From: Brenneria roseae subsp. roseae
GTDB taxonomy: Bacteria; Pseudomonadota; Gammaproteobacteria; Enterobacterales; Enterobacteriaceae
Assembly: GCF_003115845.1 (NCBI RefSeq)
Contig: NZ_KZ819032.1
Location: 62,001-126,000, forward strand
Length of the DNA: 64,000 nucleotides
Direction: 5' to 3'
A program made the position numbers and the translations under genes. The notes beneath the pieces were generated by a model. That model was not told where the DNA came from, ran no database searches, and worked only from the letters and a program-made list of their open reading frames with translations. Each line of letters starts with the position of its first letter. The first letter of the stretch is position 1. Below are positions 1-9,296 of this stretch, piece after piece.

Positions 1-1
1 G

Positions 2-322
2 GCGCTGATGGAAGGGTGTCGCTGGTGGCAGGTGGTGTTTCACGTCCTTATCCCCATGACCTGGCCCTCTATTCTGGCTTTCGCCACCGTCAGTATTACC
101 TACCACTGGAATGAGTATCTCTGGCCGCTGATGGTGCTGAACGATCCCGATAAACAGGTGCTGACCATTGGTCTGGTGTCGTTTGCCATGGGCGCGGAGT
201 CCGGTGGACAGTGGGGATTGATTTGTGCCGGAACGTTGCTGGTCTGTCTGCCGCTGATGCTGGCATTCGTGCTGTTCCAGAAGCAGTTCCTGAGTAGTTT
301 TGGTTTTTCAGGCATCAAGTGA
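2..322 (+). CDS. ABC transporter inner-membrane permease, UgpE/MalG-like, C-terminal part
   Basis: The reading frame is already open at the left edge, so only the C-terminal ~106 residues are present. The segment ALMEGCRWWQ...LIPMTWPSI is the EAA loop that contacts the ATPase in binding-protein-dependent importers. Two hydrophobic stretches follow, and the NEYLWPLMVL region is typical of the UgpE/MalG (carbohydrate CUT1) family. It heads an operon with a phosphodiesterase, an ATPase and a binding protein of the UgpC/UgpB type, so it is probably one of two permease subunits for a sugar or glycerol-phosphate-like solute. Family assignment is firm; the substrate is not visible. Confidence 0.85.
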   Translation, partial: ALMEGCRWWQVVFHVLIPMTWPSILAFATVSITYHWNEYLWPLMVLNDPDKQVLTIGLVSFAMGAESGGQWGLICAGTLLVCLPLMLAFVLFQKQFLSSFGFSGIK

Positions 323-355
323 TTGCCTTTCAAAAAGCGCTAAGAGGTGGAAGTG

Positions 356-1189
356 ATGTTACTGGCACAGATTTCCGATCTGCATTTTCGTAGTGAAGGC
401 CGCAAGCTCTATGAATTTATTGATGTTAATGGGGCCAACGCCGAAGTGATGAATCAGTTGAATGCGCTGCGTGAGCGCCCGGATGCGATCGTTATAAGCG
501 GTGATATCGTCAACTGCGGCGGTCCGCAAGAGTATCAGGTAGCGCAGCGCGTATTGCAGATGCTGGATTACCCGTTGTATGTGATCCCGGGTAATCATGA
601 TGATAAACGCCATTTTCTGAATGCCATGCGCCCGCTTTGTCCGCTATTGGGCGACGATCCGGATAATATCCGTTATGCGGTAAATGATTTTCCCCTGCGC
701 CTGCTGTTTATCGATTCCAGCCTGACAGGGCAGTCCAAAGGCTGGTTGACTCAGTCAACGCTGGGCTGGCTGGAAAGGCAACTGACCGATCATCAGGATC
801 GCGAAACGGCAATTTTTATGCATCACCCCCCGATCCCGCTTGGTTCCGCACAGATGGATCCCATCGCCTGTGAAAATGGTCATGAATTGCTGACATTGAT
901 TGAGCGCTTCCCTCAGTTGACGCGGGTATTCTGCGGTCATACCCACCGGTTAATCATGACTCAGTATCGTCAGGCCATCATTGCTACGGTGCCCGGAACC
1001 GTGCATCAGGTGCCTTATTTTCATCATGATGATGCGCCTTACTACAATCTGGAGCCCGGCGCCGTGGTGATGCACCGCTATGTCCCGATCACCGGTCTGG
1101 TGAGCTACAGCCAGTCGCTCGCGTCGTTTCCCGGTCCGTATCTCTATGACTCACGTATCAGTTGCCCGGTGGATGAGTCATGGCCGTGA
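356..1189 (+). CDS. Calcineurin-like metallophosphoesterase, class III phosphodiesterase (CpdA-like)
   Basis: The protein has the full set of dinuclear-metal phosphoesterase motifs in order: DLH near the N terminus (ISDLHF), GD (SGDIVN), GNHD (PGNHDD), the HH pair in MHHPP, and GHTH. This layout fits the cyclic-nucleotide and glycerophosphodiester phosphodiesterases related to CpdA and Rv0805. ATG at 356 is chosen because AGAGGTGG lies 5-6 bases upstream; a GTG nine bases earlier overlaps that site. The gene sits inside a Ugp-like ABC operon, and its end overlaps the ATPase gene by 10 bases. I infer that it cleaves an imported phosphodiester or a related compound. A role in cAMP turnover cannot be excluded, because the motifs do not fix the substrate. 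Confidence 0.85.
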   Translation: MLLAQISDLHFRSEGRKLYEFIDVNGANAEVMNQLNALRERPDAIVISGDIVNCGGPQEYQVAQRVLQMLDYPLYVIPGNHDDKRHFLNAMRPLCPLLGDDPDNIRYAVNDFPLRLLFIDSSLTGQSKGWLTQSTLGWLERQLTDHQDRETAIFMHHPPIPLGSAQMDPIACENGHELLTLIERFPQLTRVFCGHTHRLIMTQYRQAIIATVPGTVHQVPYFHHDDAPYYNLEPGAVVMHRYVPITGLVSYSQSLASFPGPYLYDSRISCPVDESWP

Positions 1190-2268
1190 TTCAGTTACGC
1201 AATATCAGCAAACAGTTTGAACAAACGCAGGCGCTGGCCTCGCTATCGTTAGACATTGCCGACGGTGAATTTCTGGTACTGGTTGGTCCATCCGGCTGTG
1301 GTAAAAGCACGCTGCTGCGCATGCTGGCCGGTCTGGAAACCGTGAGTGCCGGGCAAATCCTGCTGGGAGCAGAAGACATCACCGCCTGGAGCCCGAAACA
1401 GCGTAATTTTTCGATGATTTTCCAGAATTATGCGTTATTTCCCCATCTGACGGTGGAACAGAACATCACTTTCGGTATGCGGATGCGCGGCGAGCCGAAA
1501 GCGGACTATCCGCAGCGTGTACAGCGGGTCGCCAGCTTGTTGCAACTGGAACCGTTGCTTAAGCGCAAACCGGGAAAACTCTCCGGTGGTCAACGTCAGC
1601 GGGTGGCCATGGCTCGGGCGATTGTCCGCGACCCCCGACTATTCCTGATGGATGAGCCGCTATCGAATCTGGATGCCAGACTGCGCAGCGAAGTGCGGGA
1701 CGGCATCATGGCGCTGCATCAGCAGTTGAAAACCACCACGGTGTACGTCACGCACGACCAGATTGAAGCCATGACCATGGCAGACAGGATCGCCGTGCTG
1801 GATCGCGGCGTGCTGCAACAGGTTGGCACGCCTGAACAGCTTTATTCTCATCCGGCCAATGTATTTGTCGCGGGGTTTATCGGCACACCGGCGATGAATA
1901 TGCTCACGCTGCCCTGTATCGACGGGCATGCTTTTTTGCTGGAGCAATCCATCAAACTACCCGTCACCGAGGAAACCCGCACGATGACGAAAGTGCAGTT
2001 AGGGATCCGCCCTGAACATATTACCGGACAGGCCGCATCAGGCGTTGGATTACAGTTGTCGGGTACGGTAATGCAGCGGGAATTGTTTGGGGCCGAGTAC
2101 CTGATTCATGTGGAAACCCCGCTGGGAAGGATGCGCTATCGTCGGCCAAATCGCGATGGTGTTCCGGACGTAGGGACGCCCCTTGTTCTCCATTTTTCAC
2201 CGCAGGATTGTCATTGGTTTTCCGGGCGGTCCGCCCGCAATTTATCCCAGGAGAAAATAAATGCATAA
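1180..2268 (+). CDS. ABC transporter ATP-binding protein, UgpC/MalK family
   Basis: This 362-residue ATPase has Walker A (GPSGCGKST, residues ~37-45), the signature LSGGQRQR (~134), Walker B with LFLMDEP (~157) and the switch histidine in VYVTHDQ. A C-terminal extension of about 120 residues containing LGIRPEH is the TOBE/regulatory domain typical of CUT1 importers such as UgpC and MalK. It overlaps the phosphodiesterase gene upstream and the binding-protein gene downstream by a few bases, so the four genes are probably translationally coupled. It powers import of an unidentified solute, probably a sugar or polyol phosphate. Confidence 0.9.
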   Translation: MAVIQLRNISKQFEQTQALASLSLDIADGEFLVLVGPSGCGKSTLLRMLAGLETVSAGQILLGAEDITAWSPKQRNFSMIFQNYALFPHLTVEQNITFGMRMRGEPKADYPQRVQRVASLLQLEPLLKRKPGKLSGGQRQRVAMARAIVRDPRLFLMDEPLSNLDARLRSEVRDGIMALHQQLKTTTVYVTHDQIEAMTMADRIAVLDRGVLQQVGTPEQLYSHPANVFVAGFIGTPAMNMLTLPCIDGHAFLLEQSIKLPVTEETRTMTKVQLGIRPEHITGQAASGVGLQLSGTVMQRELFGAEYLIHVETPLGRMRYRRPNRDGVPDVGTPLVLHFSPQDCHWFSGRSARNLSQEKINA

Positions 2269-3568
2269 GCCCCGTATTATTGCACTGGCGATGGCCTTGC
2301 TGATGTCCGGCCCGGCGCTGGCAAAGCAGAGTATCGACTTCATGTTTCCGGCTCCGGTTGACGGCAAGCTGACAATGGAAATGACGCGCATCATCAAGGA
2401 ATACAACCAGTCGCAGGATCAGGTTGAAGTCCGCGGTATTTTTACCGGCGGCTATGACACCACCAAAGTGAAAGCCGAGGCGGCGGCCAAAGCGGGCGAT
2501 CCCCCTGCGCTGGTGATTATGTCCGCGAATTTTACGGCGGATCTGGTCATCAAGGATGAAATTCTGCCGATGGATGAGCTGTTCAAATACGGCAACGAAA
2601 AAGCCACGCCGTTCCTGACCAAAAATTTCTGGCCGGCGCTGCATCAAAATGCGCAGGTAATGGGCGTGACCTACGCCATTCCGTTCCATAATTCGACGCC
2701 GATTCTTTATTACAATCAGGATATGTTGCAGCAGGCCGGCTTTAACGAAGCGCCGAAAAACTGGGATGAAGTAGTCGCGGTGGCGAAAAAACTGACCGAT
2801 CCGGCGAAAGGACAATGGGGCATCATGCTCCCGTCGACCAATGATGACTACGGCGGTTGGGTATTATCGGCCCTGACGCGTGCGAACGGCGGCGCGTATT
2901 ACAACGCTGACTATCCCGGCGAAGTGTATTACAACACGGCCTCAACCAAAGGGGCGCTACAGTTCTGGCGTAATCTGGTTCACCGCGACAAAGTGATGCC
3001 GGGCGGCGTGCTGAATTCCAAACAAATCAGCGCGGCTTTTTTCTCGGGTAAGCTGGGAATGGCAATGCTGAGTACGGGCGCGCTGGGCTTCATGCGTGAA
3101 AACACGAAAGATTTCCAACTGGGCGTGGCGATGATGCCGGAAAAAGAACGACGTGGCGTGACCATCGGCGGAGCCAGTCTGGTGAGTTTCAAAGGGATTT
3201 CTGAAGATCAGAAAAAAGCGGCCTGGCAGTTCATGAGCTATCTGATCAGCCCGGAAGTCAGCGGCAGCTGGAGCCGGTTTACCGGTTACTTCGCTCCGCG
3301 CATCGCGGCGTATGACCTGCCGGAAATGAAAGATTATCTGGCTAAAGATCCGCGAGCGGCGATCGCGCTGTCTCAGTTGCAGTACGCGCATCCGTGGTAC
3401 GCCACCTATGAAACGGTCGCGGTGCGCAAGGCGATGGAAAACCAGCTTGCCGCATTATTGAATGATCCGGCGTTGAGCGTGGATCAGGCGGCCGCCGCCG
3501 CCCAGCAGGAAGCCGATACCATTATGAAGCCATATGTGGAGCAGACGGCGCTTGGTTTGCCGAAGTAG
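2261..3568 (+). CDS. Periplasmic solute-binding protein, family 1 (UgpB-like)
   Basis: This 435-residue protein begins with a signal peptide ([21 protein letters not shown], cut after ALA) and has the fold pattern of extracellular solute-binding family 1 proteins. Segments such as PFHNSTPILYYNQDMLQQAG and GGASLVSFKGISEDQKKAAWQFMSYL are characteristic of UgpB-type glycerol-3-phosphate or oligosaccharide binders. The ATG overlaps the end of the ATPase gene, so it belongs to the same operon, which ends here. Family assignment is secure. The UgpB relationship with a phosphodiesterase neighbour favours a glycerophosphodiester-like ligand, but this is inference. Confidence 0.88.
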   Translation: MHKPRIIALAMALLMSGPALAKQSIDFMFPAPVDGKLTMEMTRIIKEYNQSQDQVEVRGIFTGGYDTTKVKAEAAAKAGDPPALVIMSANFTADLVIKDEILPMDELFKYGNEKATPFLTKNFWPALHQNAQVMGVTYAIPFHNSTPILYYNQDMLQQAGFNEAPKNWDEVVAVAKKLTDPAKGQWGIMLPSTNDDYGGWVLSALTRANGGAYYNADYPGEVYYNTASTKGALQFWRNLVHRDKVMPGGVLNSKQISAAFFSGKLGMAMLSTGALGFMRENTKDFQLGVAMMPEKERRGVTIGGASLVSFKGISEDQKKAAWQFMSYLISPEVSGSWSRFTGYFAPRIAAYDLPEMKDYLAKDPRAAIALSQLQYAHPWYATYETVAVRKAMENQLAALLNDPALSVDQAAAAAQQEADTIMKPYVEQTALGLPK

Positions 3569-3620
3569 AAACAGATCGGACTGCCGATAAATTCAGGCGC
3601 TTTGGCTGTGCCATTAATCG

Positions 3621-3659
3621 CCCCGCCCGGCCTCTCTGAGAAGGCGAGGGGTGGCGGGG
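3621..3659. terminator. GC-rich hairpin between converging genes
   Basis: CCCCGCC (3621-3627) pairs with GGCGGGG (3653-3659) with further partial pairing inside. It lies between the binding-protein gene and the converging HD-hydrolase gene. There is no clear U-run on either side, so termination efficiency is uncertain. Confidence 0.45.
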
Positions 3660-3662
3660 TGG

Positions 3663-4271
3663 TTAGAGCAGCCACCCTTTGGCTTTCGCCTCTTCCAGAT
3701 GCCGTTTCAGGTATTGCCACAGTTCTGGATTGATATTGGCGATAAAATCGGCGCGGCCTACTACCTGTTCGAGACGGATGCCGTTTTCCACCCAGCTTTG
3801 GCCGCCGTTATGTAAATTCATCAGTATCGGCATGATGCGATCGAGCATCAGTGCGAATTGGGCGCTGGCGGTATCGCCCGCTTCATATTCCAGCCAGAGA
3901 TCGTGGAACTGCTGGCGCTGTGGTTCCGGCAGCAGACCGAAAATCCGTGCGGCGGCAGCCACTTCCCGATCGTGAATGGCAAGGCGGGCTGAAAGATCGT
4001 AAACCAGCACGTCACCGGCATCGATCTCGACGATATCGTGGATCAGCGCCATCTGAATGACGCGCTGAATATCCACCTCTTTGCCTGCATAAGGCGCCAG
4101 CGCCATTGCCGCTACCGCAAAATGCCAACTGTGTTCGGCAGAATCTTCATGGCGATCGCTGCCAATGATTTTTGAGCGGCGCTGCACGCTCTTTAATTTA
4201 TCGATTTCTATCAAAAAGCCGACAACATCGGTCAGAGAACCGAAATTCAGAATGGATGGAGCAGACGACAT
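3663..4271 (-). CDS. HD-domain phosphohydrolase (HDDC2/YfbR-like)
   Basis: The 202-residue product has the HD metal-binding pattern: HSWHFAVAAMAL (first His), ALIHDIVEIDAGD (HD pair plus acidic residues), and a later Asp in LMLDRIMPILMN. This matches the HDDC2/YfbR branch of small HD hydrolases, whose studied members are 5'-deoxynucleotidases; that activity is inferred here. ATG at 4271 has AGGTGG five bases upstream, while a GTG three codons earlier sits inside that ribosome binding site. It stands alone and converges on the ABC operon. Confidence 0.8.
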   Translation of the reverse strand: MSSAPSILNFGSLTDVVGFLIEIDKLKSVQRRSKIIGSDRHEDSAEHSWHFAVAAMALAPYAGKEVDIQRVIQMALIHDIVEIDAGDVLVYDLSARLAIHDREVAAAARIFGLLPEPQRQQFHDLWLEYEAGDTASAQFALMLDRIMPILMNLHNGGQSWVENGIRLEQVVGRADFIANINPELWQYLKRHLEEAKAKGWLL

Positions 4272-4677
4272 GAAAACCACCTTTTGCAGTTAAAACCGGA
4301 GGAAGAGCAGGGAGCGTCGGCACCGGATAACCGCTAGCGTGAGTAACCGGTAGAGACGGCGGCGCCCTTCAAAAACGGCAGATCCTTTCAAAAACGGAAG
4401 TACATATACCCAGTCGGTTTCGAGATGCAGGGCAGGCAATGAACCTGCAACGGGAAAGAGGGAGGGTATCGAAGTCGGTAATTGTAGGGGAAGCCACCGA
4501 AAATTTACATGAATGATTGCTGTGAAAATTGAAATGTCAGATTACGTAATTATTTTAGCTTACACATGTACACTGAAACTATTCTCAGTTAATCTGCTCA
4601 AAGGTTAGACACCGGTGCTTGCAATAGGTACCGGTTAAGTATCTGGAGTGCGTAAGCCGCTGCTGATTAGGGTAAAC
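4272..4677. other. Intergenic region between HD hydrolase and trhA
   Basis: No gene is supported here. It must hold the divergent promoters of the HD hydrolase and trhA. A short direct repeat, TTCAAAAACGG, occurs twice around 4370-4397. An AT-rich stretch near 4540-4600 could contain the trhA promoter, but no hexamer pair is convincing. Confidence 0.5.
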
Positions 4678-5325
4678 ATGTCAAAGAACGTACAGACGCC
4701 AGGGTATTCACTGGCAGAGGAGATCGCGAATAGCGTAAGCCACGGAATTGGCTTGGTTCTCGGTATTGTCGGGCTGGTGCTGTTGTTGGTTCAGGCAAGC
4801 AATAATGGCGCGAATAGCATTGCTGTCACCAGTTACAGTCTCTACGGCGGCAGCATTATTCTCTTGTTTCTCGCTTCGACGCTGTATCACGCCATTCCCT
4901 CACCGCGGATCAAACCCTGGCTGAAGAAATTCGACCACTGTGCAATCTATGTGCTGATTGCCGGAACCTATACGCCGTTTCTGCTGGTCGGGCTTGATTC
5001 GCCGCTGGCGGATGGTCTGATGGTGGTGATTTGGAGTATGGCGCTGCTAGGCGTGATCTTTAAACTGGCCTTTGCCCATCGTTTTGAAGTGCTCTCGCTG
5101 ATCACCTATCTGGTGATGGGCTGGCTGTCGCTGGTGGTGATTTATCAGCTCGCCATGACGCTGTCTGCAACGGGCGTGACCTTGCTGGCGGTGGGCGGCG
5201 CAGTTTACACGCTGGGGGTCATCTTCTACGCCAGTAATCGTATTCCTTACAATCACGCTATCTGGCACGGTTTTGTGCTCGGCGGCAGCGTGTGCCACTT
5301 TCTGGCGATTTATCTTTACGTATGA
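4678..5325 (+). CDS. trhA: Hemolysin III / PAQR family membrane protein TrhA (YqfA)
   Basis: This 215-residue protein matches E. coli YqfA/TrhA almost throughout ([18 protein letters not shown]..., [33 protein letters not shown]). It has about seven hydrophobic segments. The conserved Ser/His/Asp residues of the PAQR zinc site are visible in STLYHA, FDHCAIY and [15 protein letters not shown]. Family members are inner-membrane proteins linked to membrane-energetics homeostasis; the old hemolysin name is historical. ATG at 4678 is preferred over a GTG at 4648, since the E. coli homologue also starts just before GYSLAEE and GGGT lies upstream. Confidence 0.93.
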   Translation: MSKNVQTPGYSLAEEIANSVSHGIGLVLGIVGLVLLLVQASNNGANSIAVTSYSLYGGSIILLFLASTLYHAIPSPRIKPWLKKFDHCAIYVLIAGTYTPFLLVGLDSPLADGLMVVIWSMALLGVIFKLAFAHRFEVLSLITYLVMGWLSLVVIYQLAMTLSATGVTLLAVGGAVYTLGVIFYASNRIPYNHAIWHGFVLGGSVCHFLAIYLYV

Positions 5326-5387
5326 CGTATTTCGGTGTGGCGACCGGCCCCGTCCGTGGGGCTTGCGGCTGAAAGGGTATGTCGCGC

Positions 5388-6374
5388 TCAGTCCGTTATT
5401 TCATAAGGCAGCGGTTGAATCTTCAACTGACCGTCAGCTTCTTCCCGCACGCGTAACAGGCTGTCGGCGTCCAGATCGTTATTCATGACCACCTGAACCC
5501 ACACGCTCTCATCCTGTAAACGACAGGCTGTTAGCACCGTGCCGGTGCGTCGCCAGTTTTCTCCTAGTTGCAGTTCCAGATCTTCTCCTGCTTCTGGAAC
5601 GCGGTTAGCCTGACCCGCCAGCCAATAGAGCGCGCGTTTGTTGGCGCCGCGATATTTGGCCCGTGCCACCATTTCCTGTCCGGCATAACAACCTTTGCTG
5701 AAACTAATGCCATTTAATGCCTGTAAATTAGCTGCTTGCGGGATGAACTGCGCGCTGTTTGCGCTGTCAATGATCGGCAGACCGGCTTCGATATCCAAAG
5801 CCAGCCATTGATGGCTATCGTTTAGCTCGGTTTTTCCTTCAAGTTGCCGGCTCAGCGTAGCGTATTGTTCGGGAGTCAGCACCAGCAGGAAACGTTCCGC
5901 CGGAAGGGTGAAGTGCAGCAGCGTGGCCCCCTCATGTTGCACGACCGGATGTTCGGCGTCTGGCAGGGGGCTGAAAACGGAAGACAGCAGCTCACGAATT
6001 TTAGCGCCGGCGGCGCCCAGCAAAATAACATTGTCATCTGCTGCTATCGTAGTTTTAGAGAAAACAGCGTATTTTTTCAGTTCGTTGAGCTGGGTATCAC
6101 GTAAGTTACGACGTTCAATAAACGCGAACCCGTCGCCGCGTTGGAAAAGACGTAAGTTGCTCCACATTTTTCCTTTGGCGTCACAGTGCGCGCAAAGAAT
6201 ATGTTGGTCGGCGGGCAGGGCGGCAACATCGGCGGTCACCTGACCTTGCAGGTATTTGATGGTATCCGGGCCGGTTAGCGTCACCAGCGCCCAGTCATCC
6301 AGAGAGATGAGCGTTGCGGGGAGCTGGGCTGAAGCAAACGGACGCTGTGATGTAAAAGGAAATTGATTAGCCAT
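5388..6374 (-). CDS. ygfZ: tRNA-modifying/Fe-S maintenance protein YgfZ
   Basis: The 328-residue protein contains the YgfZ signature [17 protein letters not shown] in its C-terminal half and the GcvT-like folate-binding fold upstream. Family members bind folate and support repair or assembly of certain Fe-S enzymes, including MiaB. ATG at 6374 is chosen because AGGAT lies seven bases upstream; upstream in-frame starts lack one. It is divergent from sdhE-cptA, the same arrangement as in E. coli, and converges on trhA. Confidence 0.95.
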   Translation of the reverse strand: MANQFPFTSQRPFASAQLPATLISLDDWALVTLTGPDTIKYLQGQVTADVAALPADQHILCAHCDAKGKMWSNLRLFQRGDGFAFIERRNLRDTQLNELKKYAVFSKTTIAADDNVILLGAAGAKIRELLSSVFSPLPDAEHPVVQHEGATLLHFTLPAERFLLVLTPEQYATLSRQLEGKTELNDSHQWLALDIEAGLPIIDSANSAQFIPQAANLQALNGISFSKGCYAGQEMVARAKYRGANKRALYWLAGQANRVPEAGEDLELQLGENWRRTGTVLTACRLQDESVWVQVVMNNDLDADSLLRVREEADGQLKIQPLPYEITD

Positions 6375-6595
6375 ATTACCATCCTGCTGCGTTGATGCGG
6401 TATGCGAATGGCCTAATGGTAAAATAGCGGCGAAGGTTTGCAAGCGGTTATTGTGCGGACGTCCTCGCAGTCCCGGTGTGATAGCGCCGCAATGCAGCGG
6501 TAAAATATGTCAAAGTGTTACTATTAGTTTAATACCTGCTGTTGAAATCGGGTTACACTAGTGGCAAGCATTGATTAACAAGGTGGATATACAGC

Positions 6596-6862
6596 ATGGA
6601 AATCGATAATAAGTCACGGATTCATTGGGCATGTCGCCGTGGCATGCGTGAACTGGACATTTCTATTATGCCTTTCTTTGAGCATGAGTATGATGCATTG
6701 AATGATGATGATAAACGAACGTTTGTGCGTCTGCTGCAATGCGACGATCCCGACCTGTTTAACTGGCTGATGAACCACGGCGAACCGCAAGATCAGGCGT
6801 TAAAACGCATGGTTTCCCTTATCCAGACGCGAAATAAAGATCGTGGCCCAGTGGCAATGTGA
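6596..6862 (+). CDS. sdhE: Succinate dehydrogenase flavinylation factor SdhE (YgfY)
   Basis: At 88 residues this is the usual length for SdhE, with the conserved RRGMRELD segment (RGxxE motif) near residue 16-23 needed for covalent FAD attachment to SdhA and FrdA. A second conserved block is [16 protein letters not shown]. The gene is divergent from ygfZ and overlaps cptA by 20 bases, the conserved enterobacterial pair. Confidence 0.96.
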   Translation: MEIDNKSRIHWACRRGMRELDISIMPFFEHEYDALNDDDKRTFVRLLQCDDPDLFNWLMNHGEPQDQALKRMVSLIQTRNKDRGPVAM

Positions 6863-7256
6863 TATTCGCGTTTCCTGGCGCATGCAGCTTTTTTCACTGA
6901 TTGTGCATGGGTTATTGGTGTTGCTGATACTGCTGGCTCCCTGGCCGGACGGTTATGCTGTGCTGTGGCTGGGGCTGGTTACCCTGGTCGTGTTCGGTTT
7001 TATCCGCAGTCAGCGAAATATCAAATCCCGGCACGGGGAAATTTTACTGCACAGCGAGACGAGTCTGCGCTGGCAGCAGCAGGAATGGCAGATTGTTAAA
7101 CGCCCCTGGGTGCTGAAGAACGGCATTTTGCTTTCTCTGAGAGCGTCCAATGGGAAAGGTCAGCAGCGATTGTGGCTGGCATCGGACAGCATGGGGAATG
7201 ATGAGTGGCGCCATTTACGCCAATTGTTGTTACAGCATAAAAGCTGGGTAAGATAA
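6843..7256 (+). CDS. cptA: Inner-membrane protein CptA/YgfX
   Basis: This 137-residue protein has two adjacent N-terminal transmembrane segments ([19 protein letters not shown] and [16 protein letters not shown]), then a soluble domain beginning with [12 protein letters not shown]. That architecture and its overlap with sdhE identify YgfX/CptA. In E. coli it was described as the toxin partner of YgfY acting on MreB/FtsZ; later work attributes the pair to respiration and redox physiology, so the toxin-antitoxin label should be treated with caution. Confidence 0.92.
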   Translation: MAQWQCDIRVSWRMQLFSLIVHGLLVLLILLAPWPDGYAVLWLGLVTLVVFGFIRSQRNIKSRHGEILLHSETSLRWQQQEWQIVKRPWVLKNGILLSLRASNGKGQQRLWLASDSMGNDEWRHLRQLLLQHKSWVR

Positions 7257-7380
7257 GCGCTTTTTCAAACTACCACGGTATTGGCTTCCCTCACTTGTTC
7301 CGGTTACCTGGTGTCCAGGTTCCGGTGCGCCGTTTTGGTTGCTCTCTGACCGCACCTTGAAATCTATTGGGTATACACTG

Positions 7381-8328
7381 ATGACCACCCCTTCTGATAA
7401 GCATGCGGCGCAAAAGAATATGCTGCACCCGCGTAACCGCCATCGCGGCCGTTATGATTTTGCCGCGTTAAAACACATCCATCCGGCGCTGATCCCATTT
7501 GTGAAAGTGAACCCCTATGGCGATGAGTCGGTGGATTTTGCGGATCCTGTCGCGGTGAAGGTATTGAATCAGGCGCTGTTGCACCATTTCTATCAGATTG
7601 AACACTGGACCATCCCGGATGGTTTTCTCTGCCCGCCGGTTCCCGGCCGGGCTGACTATATTCACTACCTTGCCGATCTGTTGGCGGAAGATAATGGCGC
7701 CGTTGTACCGCGTGATGCCTCGGTGCTGGACGTGGGCTGTGGCGCCAACTGCGTTTATCCGCTGATTGGTCACCGTGAATATGGCTGGCGCTTTACCGGC
7801 AGTGAAATCAATCCTCAGGCGATGCAGGCGGCCAATGCCACGATCGAGGCCAATCCCGGCCTGAGTCGTGCGATTCGCCTGCGTCGTCAGAAAAACAGCA
7901 AGGCCATTCTGAACGGCATCATTCATAAGAACGAAACCTTTGATGCCGTGCTTTGCAATCCGCCTTTTCATGATTCCGCGGCGCAAGCGCGTCAGGGGTC
8001 ACAGCGTAAGCTGCATAATTTGGGACTGGACAAACATTCTCCGCTCAATTTCGGTGGCCAGCAGGACGAGCTCTGGTGTGAAGGGGGCGAGACCGCTTTT
8101 ATCAGCCAGATGATGAGGGAAAGCGCCGGCTTTGCCCGGCAGTGTCTGTGGTTTACTTCGCTGGTATCACGCAAGGAAAACCTGCCTGAGCTTTATCGTG
8201 TGCTGGAAGAGGTTGGGGCGGAAAAGGTCAGAACCATCAATATGGCGCAGGGGCAGAAACAGAGCCGCTTTATTGCATGGAGCTTTTTTGACGGCGTCGC
8301 CCGCGCCAGATGGTTACAGAAGCGGTAA
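7381..8328 (+). CDS. rlmF: 23S rRNA m6A1618 methyltransferase RlmF
   Basis: The protein matches E. coli YbiN/RlmF along its length: [30 protein letters not shown], the SAM-binding segment [15 protein letters not shown], and the catalytic NPPF motif in [13 protein letters not shown]. It methylates N6 of A1618 in 23S rRNA. ATG at 7381 gives 315 residues, close to the E. coli length; a TTG at 7339 would add an unmatched extension. In E. coli rlmF lies far from cptA and fldB, so its place between them here is a rearrangement. Confidence 0.94.
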   Translation: MTTPSDKHAAQKNMLHPRNRHRGRYDFAALKHIHPALIPFVKVNPYGDESVDFADPVAVKVLNQALLHHFYQIEHWTIPDGFLCPPVPGRADYIHYLADLLAEDNGAVVPRDASVLDVGCGANCVYPLIGHREYGWRFTGSEINPQAMQAANATIEANPGLSRAIRLRRQKNSKAILNGIIHKNETFDAVLCNPPFHDSAAQARQGSQRKLHNLGLDKHSPLNFGGQQDELWCEGGETAFISQMMRESAGFARQCLWFTSLVSRKENLPELYRVLEEVGAEKVRTINMAQGQKQSRFIAWSFFDGVARARWLQKR

Positions 8329-8333
8329 CGTGC

Positions 8334-8411
8334 GTTGGCTTTATTAGTCGGGGCGGGGCCGCTGCAAGCAGCGTTCAAACCGGCCCCGGGCAGATTTGCC
8401 AGTCACCCGGA
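8334..8411 (+). repeat. Shortened copy of an interspersed repeat (copy A)
   Basis: This stretch shares GTTGGCTTTATTA, GGGGCCGCTGCAAGCAGCG and a segment ending in AGTCACCCGGA, in the same order, with the longer copy at 32690-32849. The terminal inverted repeats seen in the longer copy are missing here and the left internal part is shorter. It fills the gap between rlmF and the converging fldB, where it may act as a hairpin terminator (CCGGGGC-type pairing). Confidence 0.75.
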
Positions 8412-8436
8412 GCGGAGCGCGGGTGAGCTCGCGGTA

Positions 8437-8955
8437 TTACAGCAACACCGCCATTTCCTGTAGAATTTGCTCGCACCACTGTTCAATTCGTTCGTCGCTC
8501 AGGTCGTATTGATTGACCTCATCCAGCGCCAGCCCGACAAACTGTTCGCCATCGGCGGTCAGCGGTTTGGGGCTGGTAAATTCGTAGCCTGCCGTCGGCC
8601 AGTAGCCGATGAATTTCACACCCAGTGGTAACAGCCGATCGTGCAGCATGCCCAGCGCATCCAGGAACCATTCGCCGTAACCCAACTGATCGCCCATGCC
8701 ATAAAGCGCCACGATCTTGCCGTTGAGATTTAGCGTTGAGAGCTGCCCCCAGATATTCTCCCAGTCTTCCTGAATTTCGCCGAAGTCCCAGGTCGGGATG
8801 CCGAGGATCAGTATGCCGTAATCTTCCATTCGCTGCGGATCAACCTCTTTGACGTTGTGCAGATCCACCAGATCTTCCCCCAAAATGTCGCGGATCTTCT
8901 CCGCTGCCATTTCGGTATAGCAGGTGCTTGAGCCGTAAAACAGACCAATTTTCAT
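8437..8955 (-). CDS. fldB: Flavodoxin 2 (FldB)
   Basis: The 172-residue protein matches E. coli FldB ([60 protein letters not shown]). SSTCYTEM is the phosphate-binding loop for FMN and the [10 protein letters not shown] region holds the isoalloxazine ring. It is an SoxRS-type stress flavodoxin in E. coli. ATG at 8955 is used; the TTG two codons earlier is less likely. In E. coli fldB lies directly before xerD, but here about 4.7 kb with metNIQ and yhjE separates them. Confidence 0.95.
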   Translation of the reverse strand: MKIGLFYGSSTCYTEMAAEKIRDILGEDLVDLHNVKEVDPQRMEDYGILILGIPTWDFGEIQEDWENIWGQLSTLNLNGKIVALYGMGDQLGYGEWFLDALGMLHDRLLPLGVKFIGYWPTAGYEFTSPKPLTADGEQFVGLALDEVNQYDLSDERIEQWCEQILQEMAVLL

Positions 8956-9296
8956 AGGCAATAAAGAATTCTTTTGAGAGCAATGTGAATGAGGGCGCCT
9001 GAAGCCATTATCACACCGGAGGTGATAGCCTTGAACGAATAAGCGTCGTTAAAGCCACAAACGAATGACGTCGGCAGCGCACCACTATAGCCAGATTTTC
9101 GTCATATTTCACACGCTTTGCCCTATATATTAAATATGAATAAGTAATGTATTTTACATTCTTCCTGCCCATATCAACTCCCGATAGGATAGACACTATT
9201 TTCATGAAATAGCCATCTGACCGCCTCTGATATCCCCCTGGCCGGGAGAGGCTACCGGTCAGAAGGCGCGATGTAAGAATAAGGATTCGTTTCGTT
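8956..9296. other. Divergent fldB/metN intergenic region with a leader hairpin
   Basis: No gene is supported. About 35 bases before metN lies a strong imperfect hairpin: CTGACCG (9217-9223) pairs with CGGTCAG (9256-9262) and CCTCT (9224-9228) with AGAGG (9247-9251), leaving a short bulge. There is no U-run after it, so it is a structured leader or operator rather than an obvious terminator. AT-rich DNA at 9120-9170 probably contains promoters. I saw no convincing MetJ box (AGACGTCT repeats). Confidence 0.55.

Noticed and set aside
2021..2815. A 264-codon minus-strand frame across the ABC ATPase and binding-protein genes
   Set aside because: It overlaps two well-supported genes entirely and has arginine- and histidine-rich composition typical of antisense frames.
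6596..7256. sdhE-cptA as a toxin-antitoxin pair
   Set aside because: The pair is a conserved housekeeping unit in Enterobacterales; SdhE is a flavinylation factor, and the toxin interpretation is not needed to explain the sequence.
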